Source: Paeniglutamicibacter antarcticus_C (GTDB lineage Bacteria > Actinomycetota > Actinomycetes > Actinomycetales > Micrococcaceae). Taken from it: a stretch of 64,000 bases of DNA. The DNA lies in assembly GCF_039544305.1 (NCBI RefSeq), contig NZ_BAABLK010000091.1, forward strand, positions 26,494-90,493, read 5' to 3'. The translations under genes were made by a program, and so were the position numbers. Positions 1 through 8,784 of the stretch are shown here, piece after piece. The first letter of the stretch is position 1, and each line of letters opens with the position of its first letter. The notes below the pieces were generated by a model, which worked only from the letters and a program-made list of their open reading frames with translations, searched no databases and was not told where the DNA came from.

Positions 1-170
1 GATACGGCTGGGGCATCCACGCGAACCACGACGGGCGCATCGCCCTCTACGCGATTGGTTCCGCCGAGTACCTGGCGCTCTCAACGGATGGTCGACTACC
101 GAATGACACACTTCAGTCTGCTGAAAGGCCAGTCACGGTCCTCAAGGCCATGCGCTCAGGCCGGCGCTGA
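1..170 (+). CDS. DUF6157 family protein, C-terminal part
   Basis: Only the last 55 codons are inside the window, read in the frame starting at base 3 and ending in TGA at 168-170. The visible peptide starts YGWGIHANHDGRIALYAIGS and ends VTVLKAMRSGRR. The YGWG(I/V)H, DGR(I/V)AL and LKAMRS blocks are the end of the small DUF6157 family as I remember it; its function is unknown. The start, promoter and full length lie upstream of the window. Family assignment rests on remembered motifs only. Confidence 0.7.
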   Translation, partial: YGWGIHANHDGRIALYAIGSAEYLALSTDGRLPNDTLQSAERPVTVLKAMRSGRR

Positions 171-275
171 CGCCTGTCCCCCGCAGGAGTCCCCCACGCA
201 TCACCAAGGCCCGGTTCCATGATCACTCCGCGCATGTGTTGTCCACGGGCGCGCTCCGTGGGCAAAGATGGACAC

Positions 276-1079
276 ATGACCCACAATCAATCGACACCAA
301 GGGCACGTTTCCTGGCCGCCTACGACGATCAGCTGCGCACCGACGCCGAGACACCCAGCGCCACCAGCGTGAGCATTCTGGGTCCGTTGCGCCTGGTGAC
401 ATTCATGCATGGACGGGGATTCGTGACGTACCAGGACCTCGGCGCGGCAGGTGGAAATGCCATCCGCCGTCTCGTGTCCGGGGCCATGGACCACTACCGG
501 GACAGCCCGAAAATCACCCGAGTGGAGTGGAAGACCCGCGGGCACGACCACGCCCCGGGACTGCACGAGGCCCTGCTGGAGCATGGGTTCATCCGGGACG
601 AGACCGAATCGATCATGATCGGTGCGGCCTCGGCGCTAGCGATCGATCTCCCCTTGCCCGAGGGTGTGGCACTTCGGCAGTTGAGCGAGGACTCGGATGT
701 GCGGGCGATGAGCGCGATGCAGGGCGAAGTCTTTGGCGATCCGGTTTCCGAGGAAATGGCCGAAGCATTGCTGCGTCGCTTGGCCCTGGACGACGGGATG
801 GAACTCTGGGTAGCCGAGGCCGATGGCAGAATCGTCGGCGCAGGACGGCTGGAGCCGGTCCAGGACAGCGGCTTTGCCGGGATCTGGGGAGGCACCACCC
901 GCAAGGAATGGCGCGGACTCGGGATCTACCGCGCGTTGACCGCTGCACGGGCGCGCTCGGCACTGCACATGGGCAAGTCGCTCATCCACAGCGACTCCAC
1001 CGAATACTCACGCCCCATCCTGGAACGGTTCGGGCTCCTGAAGGTCTCAACGACCACGCCCTATCGCTGGACACGCTAA
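276..1079 (+). CDS. GNAT family N-acetyltransferase
   Basis: A 267-residue protein with a GNAT acetyl-CoA fold in its C-terminal half. The acceptor is unknown. Visible are a strand-turn-strand (ELWVAEADGRIVGAGRLEP), the cofactor loop in R-K-E-W-R-G-L-G-I-Y (a variant of the R/QxxGxG/A motif) and a final ERFGLLK segment. The N-terminal half (residues 1-125) looks like a second, degenerate domain, so this may be a tandem-GNAT protein. I prefer the ATG at 276 over the in-frame ATG at 219 because the extra 19 residues are low-complexity and Arg/Cys-rich; neither start has a strong ribosome binding site. It lies 105 bases after the DUF6157 gene on the same strand and looks unrelated to the sugar cluster downstream. 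Confidence 0.8.
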   Translation: MTHNQSTPRARFLAAYDDQLRTDAETPSATSVSILGPLRLVTFMHGRGFVTYQDLGAAGGNAIRRLVSGAMDHYRDSPKITRVEWKTRGHDHAPGLHEALLEHGFIRDETESIMIGAASALAIDLPLPEGVALRQLSEDSDVRAMSAMQGEVFGDPVSEEMAEALLRRLALDDGMELWVAEADGRIVGAGRLEPVQDSGFAGIWGGTTRKEWRGLGIYRALTAARARSALHMGKSLIHSDSTEYSRPILERFGLLKVSTTTPYRWTR

Positions 1080-1539
1080 ACCAGACCGTAGCGAGGTCGT
1101 TGTTGACCACCCGTCGGGCCACGGTCCGCAGATGCCAGGGAGGTGTCCTTCGCCCGCACCATGCCGATCTGTGGGGGAAATCGAGCCCTCCACCCCCTCG
1201 TCCGGGGACGACCGCTGCCGGGAAGGCATGAAAGACCGTGTGGGACAGGGCAAATGCTGGCCAATACCCCGCGCAGTGAATCCGCCCCCGGTGCCTCACC
1301 ATTCCACGTTGCTGGCCTTAATGTCGCCGAGGATGCGCACGCCACCCCCAAAAAAGCGAGCTCCATCGGGGTAAGGGCGGATTGGGCCGGCAAGTGAAAA
1401 GGGCCGCATACTCGTCACCACTGCACCAGCAGGGTTAGCCGACTCGAACAACCAAACATCTCGCATTCAACTTCGTAAGCCTAAGAAACAAACTGTCTTC
1501 ACTTCTTGACAAGAATGTAATTTTGGGGCATCTCCGACC
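1080..1539. other. intergenic region before the ROK regulator
   Basis: No convincing gene is seen in these 460 bases: the open frames here overlap each other on both strands and have no recognisable domain. The last 100 bases are clearly more AT-rich than the surroundings and carry the regulator's promoter region and the palindrome at 1503-1515. Confidence 0.6.
1503..1515. promoter_or_regulatory. 13-bp perfect palindrome before ROK gene
   Basis: TTCTTG-A-CAAGAA is a perfect inverted repeat around one base, 24 bases before the ROK start codon. It includes a TTGACA hexamer, so a bound dimer could cover a promoter. ROK repressors usually bind inverted repeats and often control themselves, so this is a candidate auto-operator. 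This is inference from position and symmetry. Confidence 0.4.
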
Positions 1540-2757
1540 ATGAACGACGTCACACCAACCACTCCTGAGGGAACCAACCCCGGGTCGCAGTCCGCCCTGC
1601 GCAGGCTCAATGAGCAGCGGGTCCTTGACACCCTCGGCGCCCAAAGCACCTTGACGCAGGCCGAATTGGCGCGCGCCACCGGGCTGTCCAGCGCGACCAT
1701 CTCCAACATCGTAAAATCCTTGACTGCCCAACACCGAGTACAAACGGCCCCGGTGACCAGCTCCGGTCGTCGCGCCCAAGGGGTGGCCCTCCTTGACGTC
1801 GCAGATGTGGCAGCAGGCATCGACTTCGGGCGTAGCAATGTCCGCGTGGTGCTGGCCCATCCCGGGTTCCGCTTACTCGATGAGAGCTTCAGATCACTAT
1901 CGATCGGGCACTGCGCCGAAGAAAGCATTGTTGTCGCAGCCCAAATGCTTGCCGAGGCGTGCGCACGCACCGGCATCAAGCAGCAAGAGCTGCTGGGGGC
2001 CGGCATCGGGGTGCCCGGACCCATTGACCACAGGAACAACATGGTCATCCACGGGGCCATCCTTCCGGAATGGGTCGGCATTGACATTGCCGGGCAGTTG
2101 CGCTCCGCCTTGGGCATTGCGGTGATGATCGACAACGACGCGAACCTTGGGGCCCTGGCCCAAATCACTTGGGGCGAGCACCAAACGTGTGAAGACCTCT
2201 GCTTCTTGAAGATCGGCACCGGCATCGGATCGGGTTTGATCCTCAACGGCGCGCTGTACTACGGCCACCTGGGGATCACCGGCGAGATCGGGCATGCCAC
2301 CATCTTTGACCAAGGCGCCATCTGTCGCTGCGGAAATCGAGGCTGTCTGGAAACCGCCGCGTCGACCTCCACGATGATCGAGCTGCTTGCCCAAGCGGAA
2401 GGGCGGCCCATCAGTGTGGAGGACGTTATCGAACGGGCCCTTTCCGGGGATTCAGCCACCTTGCGCGTGATTGATGACGCTGGGGTCGCCGTTGGGCATG
2501 CGCTAGCGAATATCGCCAACCTGATAAATCCGGAAGCAATGGTCATCGGCGGTCCGCTGGCGCCACTGGGGGACTTCCTGCTGGCTCCCATCCGCAGAGG
2601 TCTAAACCGCCACGCCATCCCGCTGGTTGCAGAAAACACCGCACTGCACATGTCAATGCTCGGTGACCGTGCCGAGGCGCTTGGCGCCGTGGCCCTGATA
2701 CTTCGCAAGTACAGATCCACCACAATAGTTCAACTGCCGGATGCAACAAATCGATGA
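1540..2757 (+). CDS. ROK family transcriptional regulator
   Basis: A 405-residue sugar-responsive repressor of the NagC/XylR type. Residues about 20-70 form a winged helix-turn-helix (LTQAELARATGLSSATISN). From about residue 85 follows a ROK sugar-kinase fold: DFGRSN phosphate loop, GVPGP, DNDAN at 198-202, and the ROK zinc site with His252 and Cys262, Cys264 and Cys269 in CxCGxxGCxE. The kinase fold usually binds a sugar or sugar phosphate as effector here. The gene lies directly before a CUT1 sugar importer on the same strand, so it is most likely the local repressor. The effector cannot be read from the sequence. The start at 1540 is the first ATG before the HTH. Confidence 0.93.
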   Translation: MNDVTPTTPEGTNPGSQSALRRLNEQRVLDTLGAQSTLTQAELARATGLSSATISNIVKSLTAQHRVQTAPVTSSGRRAQGVALLDVADVAAGIDFGRSNVRVVLAHPGFRLLDESFRSLSIGHCAEESIVVAAQMLAEACARTGIKQQELLGAGIGVPGPIDHRNNMVIHGAILPEWVGIDIAGQLRSALGIAVMIDNDANLGALAQITWGEHQTCEDLCFLKIGTGIGSGLILNGALYYGHLGITGEIGHATIFDQGAICRCGNRGCLETAASTSTMIELLAQAEGRPISVEDVIERALSGDSATLRVIDDAGVAVGHALANIANLINPEAMVIGGPLAPLGDFLLAPIRRGLNRHAIPLVAENTALHMSMLGDRAEALGAVALILRKYRSTTIVQLPDATNR

Positions 2758-2765
2758 CAATTGTG

Positions 2766-2782
2766 TTCAGTAGTTGACTGAA
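2766..2782. promoter_or_regulatory. inverted repeat before sugar-binding protein gene
   Basis: TTCAGT-AGTTG-ACTGAA is a perfect 6-bp inverted repeat with a 5-base spacer, 83 bases before the binding-protein start. It lies in the AT-rich gap after the ROK gene, where the transport operon promoter should be. It is a candidate ROK operator, but its sequence differs from the palindrome at 1503-1515. Confidence 0.4.
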
Positions 2783-2865
2783 ACCAGTGACACAGGTAAC
2801 TATTAGGTGGCACTGAAACACATTTCGACAATTTCTCACATTTGCAAACAAATCTAGGAGCAGAC

Positions 2866-4158
2866 ATGCGACGTAGCCTTACGTTGATCGCAGCGGCCGC
2901 GACATTGGGACTCACGCTCACCGCGTGCGGCGGATCCAGCGACAGCCCCGCCGAAAGTGCGGCACCTGCCAGCGAAGCCACGGGCTCCGTCGGCGTGTTC
3001 ACCTGGTGGGCCGACGGTTCGGAAAAGGCCGGCCTGGACGCACTTGTTGACGTCTTCGGAACCGACTACCCCAACCTCACGTTCGACAACTTGGCCGTCG
3101 CTGGCGGCGCAGGTTCACAGGCCAAGAGCGTGCTTGCCGCCCAGCTCAAGGCCGGCAACCCGCCGGACTCGTTCCAGGCACACGCCGGTGCGGAGCTCCA
3201 GGACTACATCGATGCCGACCAGCTCGAGGACCTCACCGACTTCTACAAGGCCAGCGACCTGACCGCGCAGTTCCCCGCGGACCTCGTTGACCGACTCACC
3301 GTCGATGGCAAGATCTACTCGGTTCCATCGAACATCCACCGCTCCAACGTGGTGTGGGCCAACGTCGATGTGCTCAAGGACGCCGGCGTGGACCCGGAAA
3401 AGCCAGCCGAAGACCTCGATGCCTGGTTCGCCGACATGGACAAGATCAAGGCCAAGGGCAAGACGCCCCTAGCGGTTGCCGGCTCCTGGACCCAGGTCCA
3501 GCTGTTCGAAAACGTCCTGCTCTCAAGCCTTGGCGTTGACGGCTACAACGGACTCTGGGACGGCAAAACCGATTGGAAAGGCGCGGATGTCACCAAGGCA
3601 ATCGAGTCCTACAAGAAAGCACTGAGCTACACCAACTCCGACCGCGACTCGCTCAGCGACTGGGCCCCGGCCACGCAGCTGGTCGAGGACGGCGCTGCGG
3701 CCTACAACCTCATGGGCGACTGGGCCGAGGCCAAGTTCGCACAGGACGGCAAGAAAGCCGGCACCGACTACTCCTACTTCCCGATGCCGGGAACCGCTGG
3801 CGTATTCAACTTCCTCGCCGACTCCTTCACCCTTCCTGTTGGCGCACCGAACCCGGATGGCGCCAAGGCCTGGCTGACCACCATTGGTTCGGCCGAGGGA
3901 CAGGCAGCCTTCAATAAGGTCAAGGGATCGATCCCGGCAAACACCACTGCCAAGACCGATGACTTCTCCGAGTACCAGAAGAGCGCCATCGAGGACTTCT
4001 CCAAGGACAAGATCGTTTCCTCCCTTGCCCACGGGGCAGCCGTTCCGGTGGCCTGGCTCAACGACCTGAGCACCGCGGTCAGCAAGTTCGGTGGCGACGG
4101 CGACGTTGCCGGCCTCCAGGACTCCGCGGCAGCGACCGCGCAGAAGTTCGCCAACTAG
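2866..4158 (+). CDS. sugar ABC transporter substrate-binding lipoprotein
   Basis: A 430-residue family-1 extracellular solute-binding protein. The N-terminus has a short basic region, a hydrophobic stretch and a lipobox LTAC with Cys21, so it should be anchored to the outer face of the membrane. The region VFTWWADGSE followed by VAGGAGSQAKSVLAAQL and AGNPPDSFQ resembles the GtsA/glucose-mannose binding group of CUT1 transporters, so glucose or a related sugar is a reasonable guess. ATG 2866 is preferred over the in-frame ATG at 2842 because AGGAG lies at 2856-2860 and the signal peptide starts there. Two permease genes follow; the ROK gene precedes it. Confidence 0.92.
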   Translation: MRRSLTLIAAAATLGLTLTACGGSSDSPAESAAPASEATGSVGVFTWWADGSEKAGLDALVDVFGTDYPNLTFDNLAVAGGAGSQAKSVLAAQLKAGNPPDSFQAHAGAELQDYIDADQLEDLTDFYKASDLTAQFPADLVDRLTVDGKIYSVPSNIHRSNVVWANVDVLKDAGVDPEKPAEDLDAWFADMDKIKAKGKTPLAVAGSWTQVQLFENVLLSSLGVDGYNGLWDGKTDWKGADVTKAIESYKKALSYTNSDRDSLSDWAPATQLVEDGAAAYNLMGDWAEAKFAQDGKKAGTDYSYFPMPGTAGVFNFLADSFTLPVGAPNPDGAKAWLTTIGSAEGQAAFNKVKGSIPANTTAKTDDFSEYQKSAIEDFSKDKIVSSLAHGAAVPVAWLNDLSTAVSKFGGDGDVAGLQDSAAATAQKFAN

Positions 4159-4174
4159 CAACAAGACCATGGGT

Positions 4175-4215
4175 GTGGGGGCGGTAGTGGCCGAGCAGGC
4201 AACAACCGCCCCCAC
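4175..4215 (+). other. stem-loop between binding protein and permease genes
   Basis: GTGGGGGCGG at 4175-4184 pairs with CCGCCCCCAC at 4206-4215 across a 21-base loop, just after the lipoprotein stop and before the first permease. There is no T-tract. Such hairpins in ABC operons commonly protect or pause the upstream message so that the binding protein is made in excess. Confidence 0.6.
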
Positions 4216-4251
4216 CTTCATGCGGCGCCCATTTCTCCAGGGAGGAACCCC

Positions 4252-5157
4252 ATGCTTAGGCGCGTAAAACACTGGGGCCCGGGGCTACTGCTCCTGGCAC
4301 CCACCATCATCCTCGTGGGCGTATTCGTCTACTGGCTCATCATCGAGAATTTTCGGGTCAGCCTGACCAACCAGCACACGGCAAAGCCGAGCAATAAATA
4401 TGTCGGCTTCGAGAACTACACCAACCTCTTGGCCGATTCCAACTTCCAGCACTCGCTGTGGAACCTGCTGATCCTGACCGTTGTCTTCCTGGGCGGAACG
4501 CTGGTCATCGGGTTCCTCTGGGCCTGGATCCTGGAAAAGCCCGCCAAGGGCGAGGGATTCTTCCGCGCCGTGTACCTCTTCCCGATGTCCGTCTCCTTCA
4601 TCGCCTCCGGTGTTGTCTGGCGCTGGCTCCTCTCGAGCCTGCAGACCGACCAGCCCGGTGGCGAACGCGCCACCGGCCTGAACCGCTTGCTGGACTCCAT
4701 CGGCCTGGGCGTCTTGCAGAACGACTGGTGGTCCAACCCGACCTGGGGCATAGCCGCGATCGCGGTCCCCGCGATCTGGCAGCTCTCGGGCTACGTCATG
4801 GCACTGTTCCTGGCAGGTTTCCGCGGCATCCCCGAGGAACTGCGCGAAGCTGCACGCATCGACGGCTGCACCGAATGGAAGCTCTACCGCCACGTGATCT
4901 TCCCGCAGCTGCACCCCGTGATGCTCTCGGCAGTGATCATCATCGGACACATGTCGCTGAAGCTCTTCGACCTCATCCGCGCAATCGTCCCGGACGCCAA
5001 CACCTACGACGTCCAGGTCCCGGCGACCATGATGTGGGTCAAGTACATTGGCAGCGACTATGCTGATGCCGCCGCCATCGGCATGATCCTGCTGGTGCTC
5101 GTGGCACTGGTAGTGATCCCTTACCTCATGTACACCTCGAGAGCGGAGAAGCGCTAA
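4252..5157 (+). CDS. sugar ABC transporter permease (first)
   Basis: A 301-residue inner-membrane permease of the MalF/CUT1 type with about six membrane helices, the first at residues 10-35. The ATPase-docking EAA loop is visible as EELREAARIDGCTEWKLYRHVIFPQL around residues 195-220. It follows the binding-protein gene after a 93-base gap with a hairpin and a GGAGG ribosome site. Its TAA stop shares an A with the ATG of the next permease, so the two are translationally coupled. No ATPase gene is in the cluster. Confidence 0.93.
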   Translation: MLRRVKHWGPGLLLLAPTIILVGVFVYWLIIENFRVSLTNQHTAKPSNKYVGFENYTNLLADSNFQHSLWNLLILTVVFLGGTLVIGFLWAWILEKPAKGEGFFRAVYLFPMSVSFIASGVVWRWLLSSLQTDQPGGERATGLNRLLDSIGLGVLQNDWWSNPTWGIAAIAVPAIWQLSGYVMALFLAGFRGIPEELREAARIDGCTEWKLYRHVIFPQLHPVMLSAVIIIGHMSLKLFDLIRAIVPDANTYDVQVPATMMWVKYIGSDYADAAAIGMILLVLVALVVIPYLMYTSRAEKR

Positions 5158-6038
5158 TGGCCACCTCAACACTTGACCGTGCCCCCGAGGCCCCGGCCGC
5201 GGCCACCGCACCGAACCCCGGGCGCCGGAGGATGAACCGGACGCTGAAATATGGGCTGTTGCTGTTCTTCGTCGCCATCGTGCTGATCCCCGCCTACGTC
5301 CTGTTCATCACCAGCTTCAAGGGACCTTCCGACGCTGACCCTTCGCGGGCCTGGTTCCTTCCCACCACCTGGGAAACCGACGGCTGGGTCAAGGCCTGGA
5401 CCACGCTGGCCCCGGCACTGGGGCGCACCTTCGCCCTGGTGATCCCCGCGGCGCTCATCTCCGCGACGCTGGGCTCGATCAACGGCTACGTCCTGTCCAA
5501 GTGGCGTTTCCCCGGTGCCAACATCGTGTTCACGCTGATCCTCTTTGGTATGTTCATCCCGTACCAGGCAGTCATGATCCCGCTGACCCAGCTGATGAGC
5601 AACCTCGGTGTGCCCCAGGGCATCCCTTCGCTGCTGGTGCTGCACATCGTCTACGGGTTGCCGATCTGTACGCTGATCTTTCGCAACTACTATGAGTCGG
5701 TTCCCTCCGAACTCATTGAGGCCGCACGCATGGACGGCGCCGGGATCCTGCGCACCTATGCCTCGGTGATCTTCCCGGTCTCGGCACCGGGTTTCGTTGT
5801 CGTGCTGATCTGGCAGTTCACCTCGGCCTGGAACGACTACCTGTTTGCCGCGTTCTTCTCCTCGGGACGCAACGGCCCGGTGACCATCGCGCTGAGCTTC
5901 CTGGCCGGTGGCCAGCTCACCGACTACGCCGCGTCGATGGCCGGTGCGTTGATTGCCTCGGTGCCGACGCTGATCGTCTACATCCTGCTGGGCAAGTACT
6001 TTGTCGGCGGCTTGATGAGCGGCTCCGTCAAGGGCTGA
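5157..6038 (+). CDS. sugar ABC transporter permease (second)
   Basis: A 293-residue MalG/CUT1-type permease. A short Ala/Pro-rich cytoplasmic tail is followed by a first helix at about residues 30-50 and five more. The EAA loop is SELIEAARMDGAGILRTYASVIFPV. Together with the upstream permease it forms the membrane channel for the sugar bound by the 2866-4158 lipoprotein. It is the last gene of the operon, followed by a strong hairpin. Confidence 0.93.
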   Translation: MATSTLDRAPEAPAAATAPNPGRRRMNRTLKYGLLLFFVAIVLIPAYVLFITSFKGPSDADPSRAWFLPTTWETDGWVKAWTTLAPALGRTFALVIPAALISATLGSINGYVLSKWRFPGANIVFTLILFGMFIPYQAVMIPLTQLMSNLGVPQGIPSLLVLHIVYGLPICTLIFRNYYESVPSELIEAARMDGAGILRTYASVIFPVSAPGFVVVLIWQFTSAWNDYLFAAFFSSGRNGPVTIALSFLAGGQLTDYAASMAGALIASVPTLIVYILLGKYFVGGLMSGSVKG

Positions 6039-6065
6039 TCCGCTCCCCCGGGACCCTCTATCCAA

Positions 6066-6103
6066 GGGCTGCCGCCTTCCCCGCAGGGGGTGGGCGGCAG
6101 CCC
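6066..6103 (+). terminator. terminator of the sugar ABC operon
   Basis: GGGCTGCCGCC at 6066-6076 pairs perfectly with GGCGGCAGCCC at 6093-6103 (11 bp), 27 bases after the second permease. There is no T-run, as is usual for high-GC actinobacteria. Confidence 0.75.
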
Positions 6104-6170
6104 TCGGTGCATCGAGCTGGAAACCGGTGCTGCGCTTGGCAACGGGGAGGCCCCCCGATCCGTCTTCGCG

Positions 6171-6227
6171 CAAAACAGCGAAGCCCGGATGTCTTCCCCT
6201 CACCAGGTCAAGACATCCGGGCTTCGC
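6171..6227 (-). terminator. intrinsic terminator of pheST
   Basis: An 18-bp perfect stem pairs 6178-6195 with 6210-6227 around a 14-base loop. Read on the minus strand it is followed by TTTT (the AAAA at 6172-6175), so it is a canonical intrinsic terminator just behind pheT. Confidence 0.88.
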
Positions 6228-6242
6228 AGCTATTCGTGGGTG

Positions 6243-8783
6243 TTAGCGCTGCACAGCCGCGAATCGCTCGGCCGCCAGGGCCACCGCGGCGGTGCGCGCC
6301 TCGGAGGCCTCGTCGGCGGTCAGCGTGCGGTCGGAGGCGCGGAAGCGCAGGCCAAAGGCCAACGACTTCTTTCCCTCCTCTATGCCGGTGCCGGAGTACA
6401 CGTCAAAGAGCGCGATGTCCTCCAGCAACTCCCCTGCGCCCTCGCGCAGCGTCTCAAGCACGTCAGCCGCCACGATGTCCGCGTCCACGACCAGGGCAAC
6501 GTCCTGGGTGGACATGGGGAAGGTGGAGATTTCCTTGGCGACAATGATATCGGCGGCGGCCTCGAAAAGCTCGTCGGCGTTGATTTCCATCGCCACGGTG
6601 CGCTCGGGAAGGTCCAGCTCGGCCAGCAGCTTCGGGTGCAGCTCACCGGCGTAGCCAACGTGCGTGCCGTTGCGCAGGGCCAGTGCCGCGGTGCGGCCCG
6701 GGTGGAACGCCTGGTGCTCTCCCTGGGACACAACCACCTCGACACCCAGCACGTCGCCGATGAGCTTGGCGGTGTCCAGGGCATCGGCCCAGTCAAAGAC
6801 GCGCGGGGTGTGGTCCGCGGCCACCGGGGAATCATGACCGGTGAGCACCGCGGCGATGTGGGTGGGCTGGTGCGGCAAGCCGTTGTAGAGCGCGTCCAGT
6901 TCAGCTTCGGAGGGCTTGATGCCCAGCGGCGGAACCGAGGCGGTTCCCAGGGTGTCCCCGGGGAGGAAGACCTGGCCTGCTTCGTAGAGCGCCAGGTCGC
7001 GGAATCCGCGGCCGTGGTTGCGCCGGGCGATGCCCAGCAGTCCCGGCAGGATCGAGGTGCGCATGAACCCGAATTCGCTGGACATGGGGTTGTTCAGCTT
7101 CACCGCGGGTACCTCCCCGGCCTCGGCCGCACCGAAGGTGTCGTTCTGCACCTTGGTGACGAACGGGTAGGACAGCACTTCTGTGAGTCCCGAGTCGGCC
7201 AGGGCCTGGATGACGCGTCGTCGCTGGGACTGCACGCGGCTGTAGCCGCGCCCCGGAGGGGCGGTGGGCAGCGTGGCCGGGATCAGCTGGTAGCCCACCA
7301 GCCGGGCGATTTCCTCGGTCAGGTCCTGCTTGGTTTCCAAATCCGGACGCCAGGATGGTGCGGTGACCGTGTAGCCGGTTTCGGTTTTTCGGACTTCCGC
7401 GCCGATTTCTCCCAGGGCCCAGGTGATCTGGTCCTCGGTGTAGTCGATGCCGATCAGTTTTGAGGCGAAGTCTGCAGGCAACTCGATGAGCACCGGGGCA
7501 GGGGCCGTGCCTTCGTCGGTGATCTGCCCTGTGGCGGTGCCGCCGGCCAGCTCGACGAGCAGGTCGACCGCGCGCTGGGCTGCCGTATCGGCGATCTCCC
7601 AGTCAACGCCGCGCTCAAAGCGCTTCGAGGCCTCGGAGGGCAGCTTGTGGCGTCGGCGCGAACGGGCAATGGTGATCGGTTCGAAGTGCGCAGCCTCGAT
7701 CAGCACGGTGCTGGTTGTCCCCGAGACCTCCGTGGAGGCCCCGCCCATGACACCGGCAATGCCGATGGCACCGGTCTCGTCGGTGATCAACAGGTCCTCG
7801 ACGTGCAGTTTGCGTTCCTTGGCATCCAGGGTGAGCAGTGTTTCCCCGGGATTGGCGCGACGCACGGTGATGGGCCCGGTGAGCTTGTCCGCATCGTAGA
7901 AGTGCAGCGGCTGGCCCAGTTCGAGCATCACGTAGTTGGAGATGTCGACGATAAGTGAGATCGAGCGCATCCCGGCAAGGTTCAGCCGGCTGGCCATCCA
8001 CGGCGGGGTCGCCAGCGCGGTGTTCACGTTTGTGACTAATCGGGTGACGAACCTGTCGCAGCCGTCCTTGCCGTAGATCCCCGCAGCGTCGGCCAGCTTA
8101 ACCGGGTGGCCGGGACCGGTTGGCGCATCCACGGAAACCAGTGAGGCCGGGTCGGTGTAGGGCGTGTTCGTGGCGTGGGCGTATTCGCGGGCCACCCCAC
8201 GGATGGAGAACGCATAGGAACGGTCCGGGGTGACGTTGATTTCGGCTGCCTGGTCATAGAGACCGAGCAGTTCCATCGCGTCGGTGCCGATTTCCGGGTC
8301 AAGGCCCATCCGGGAGAGCACGATGATGCCGTCGTGGTCCTCGCCCAGGCCCAGTTCCTTGGCCGAGGCGATCATGCCGGCCGAGACGTGGCCGTAGGTC
8401 TGCCGGGCGCTGATCCTGAAGTCCCCGGGCAGCACGGCACCTGGAAGGGTGACCACGACCTTGTCGCCGGCAACGAAGTTGTGCGCACCACAGATGATTC
8501 CCTGGATCCCGGAGGGCTCGATGCCCTCGTGCTCAAGCGTCTGTGCCGCACCTTCGGGAACGACCCGGACCTGGCACCAGTTGATGGTCTTGCCGTTGGT
8601 CTGGTCTTCCTTCAGGACCGAGAGCACCTGTCCCACCACGATGGGCCCGGAGATCTCGTCGGCGGGACGGTGCACGTCCTCTTCCTCGAGGCCGACCTTG
8701 ACCAGCTCGGCCATGACGTCTTCGGCCGTTGCATCGGCCGGTACCTGCGCGTATTCGCGCAGCCATGAAAGGGGAATACGCAT
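6243..8783 (-). CDS. pheT: phenylalanine-tRNA ligase beta subunit
   Basis: The 846-residue beta chain of phenylalanyl-tRNA synthetase, which with PheS forms the cytoplasmic (alpha-beta)2 enzyme charging tRNA-Phe. It starts MRIPLSWLREY as usual. A tRNA-binding OB domain lies at about 40-160, the B3/B4 editing domain in the middle (VDISNYVMLELGQPLHFYDADK), the B5 domain next, a PheS-like core with RGYSRVQSQRRRVIQ, and a C-terminal FDX anticodon-binding domain (STFPMSTQDVALVVD). Length is normal for the actinobacterial form. It starts one base after the pheS stop, so the genes are co-transcribed and probably coupled. Confidence 0.98.
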   Translation of the reverse strand: MRIPLSWLREYAQVPADATAEDVMAELVKVGLEEEDVHRPADEISGPIVVGQVLSVLKEDQTNGKTINWCQVRVVPEGAAQTLEHEGIEPSGIQGIICGAHNFVAGDKVVVTLPGAVLPGDFRISARQTYGHVSAGMIASAKELGLGEDHDGIIVLSRMGLDPEIGTDAMELLGLYDQAAEINVTPDRSYAFSIRGVAREYAHATNTPYTDPASLVSVDAPTGPGHPVKLADAAGIYGKDGCDRFVTRLVTNVNTALATPPWMASRLNLAGMRSISLIVDISNYVMLELGQPLHFYDADKLTGPITVRRANPGETLLTLDAKERKLHVEDLLITDETGAIGIAGVMGGASTEVSGTTSTVLIEAAHFEPITIARSRRRHKLPSEASKRFERGVDWEIADTAAQRAVDLLVELAGGTATGQITDEGTAPAPVLIELPADFASKLIGIDYTEDQITWALGEIGAEVRKTETGYTVTAPSWRPDLETKQDLTEEIARLVGYQLIPATLPTAPPGRGYSRVQSQRRRVIQALADSGLTEVLSYPFVTKVQNDTFGAAEAGEVPAVKLNNPMSSEFGFMRTSILPGLLGIARRNHGRGFRDLALYEAGQVFLPGDTLGTASVPPLGIKPSEAELDALYNGLPHQPTHIAAVLTGHDSPVAADHTPRVFDWADALDTAKLIGDVLGVEVVVSQGEHQAFHPGRTAALALRNGTHVGYAGELHPKLLAELDLPERTVAMEINADELFEAAADIIVAKEISTFPMSTQDVALVVDADIVAADVLETLREGAGELLEDIALFDVYSGTGIEEGKKSLAFGLRFRASDRTLTADEASEARTAAVALAAERFAAVQR

Positions 8784-8784
8784 G

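Noticed and set aside
1132..1397. Small plus-strand frames in the gap before the ROK gene
   Set aside because: They overlap each other and opposite-strand frames, lack ribosome sites and have low-complexity peptides.
6090..7463. Long plus-strand frame of 457 codons
   Set aside because: It lies opposite pheT and its peptide has no recognisable domain; pheT is certain. High GC makes long antisense frames common here.
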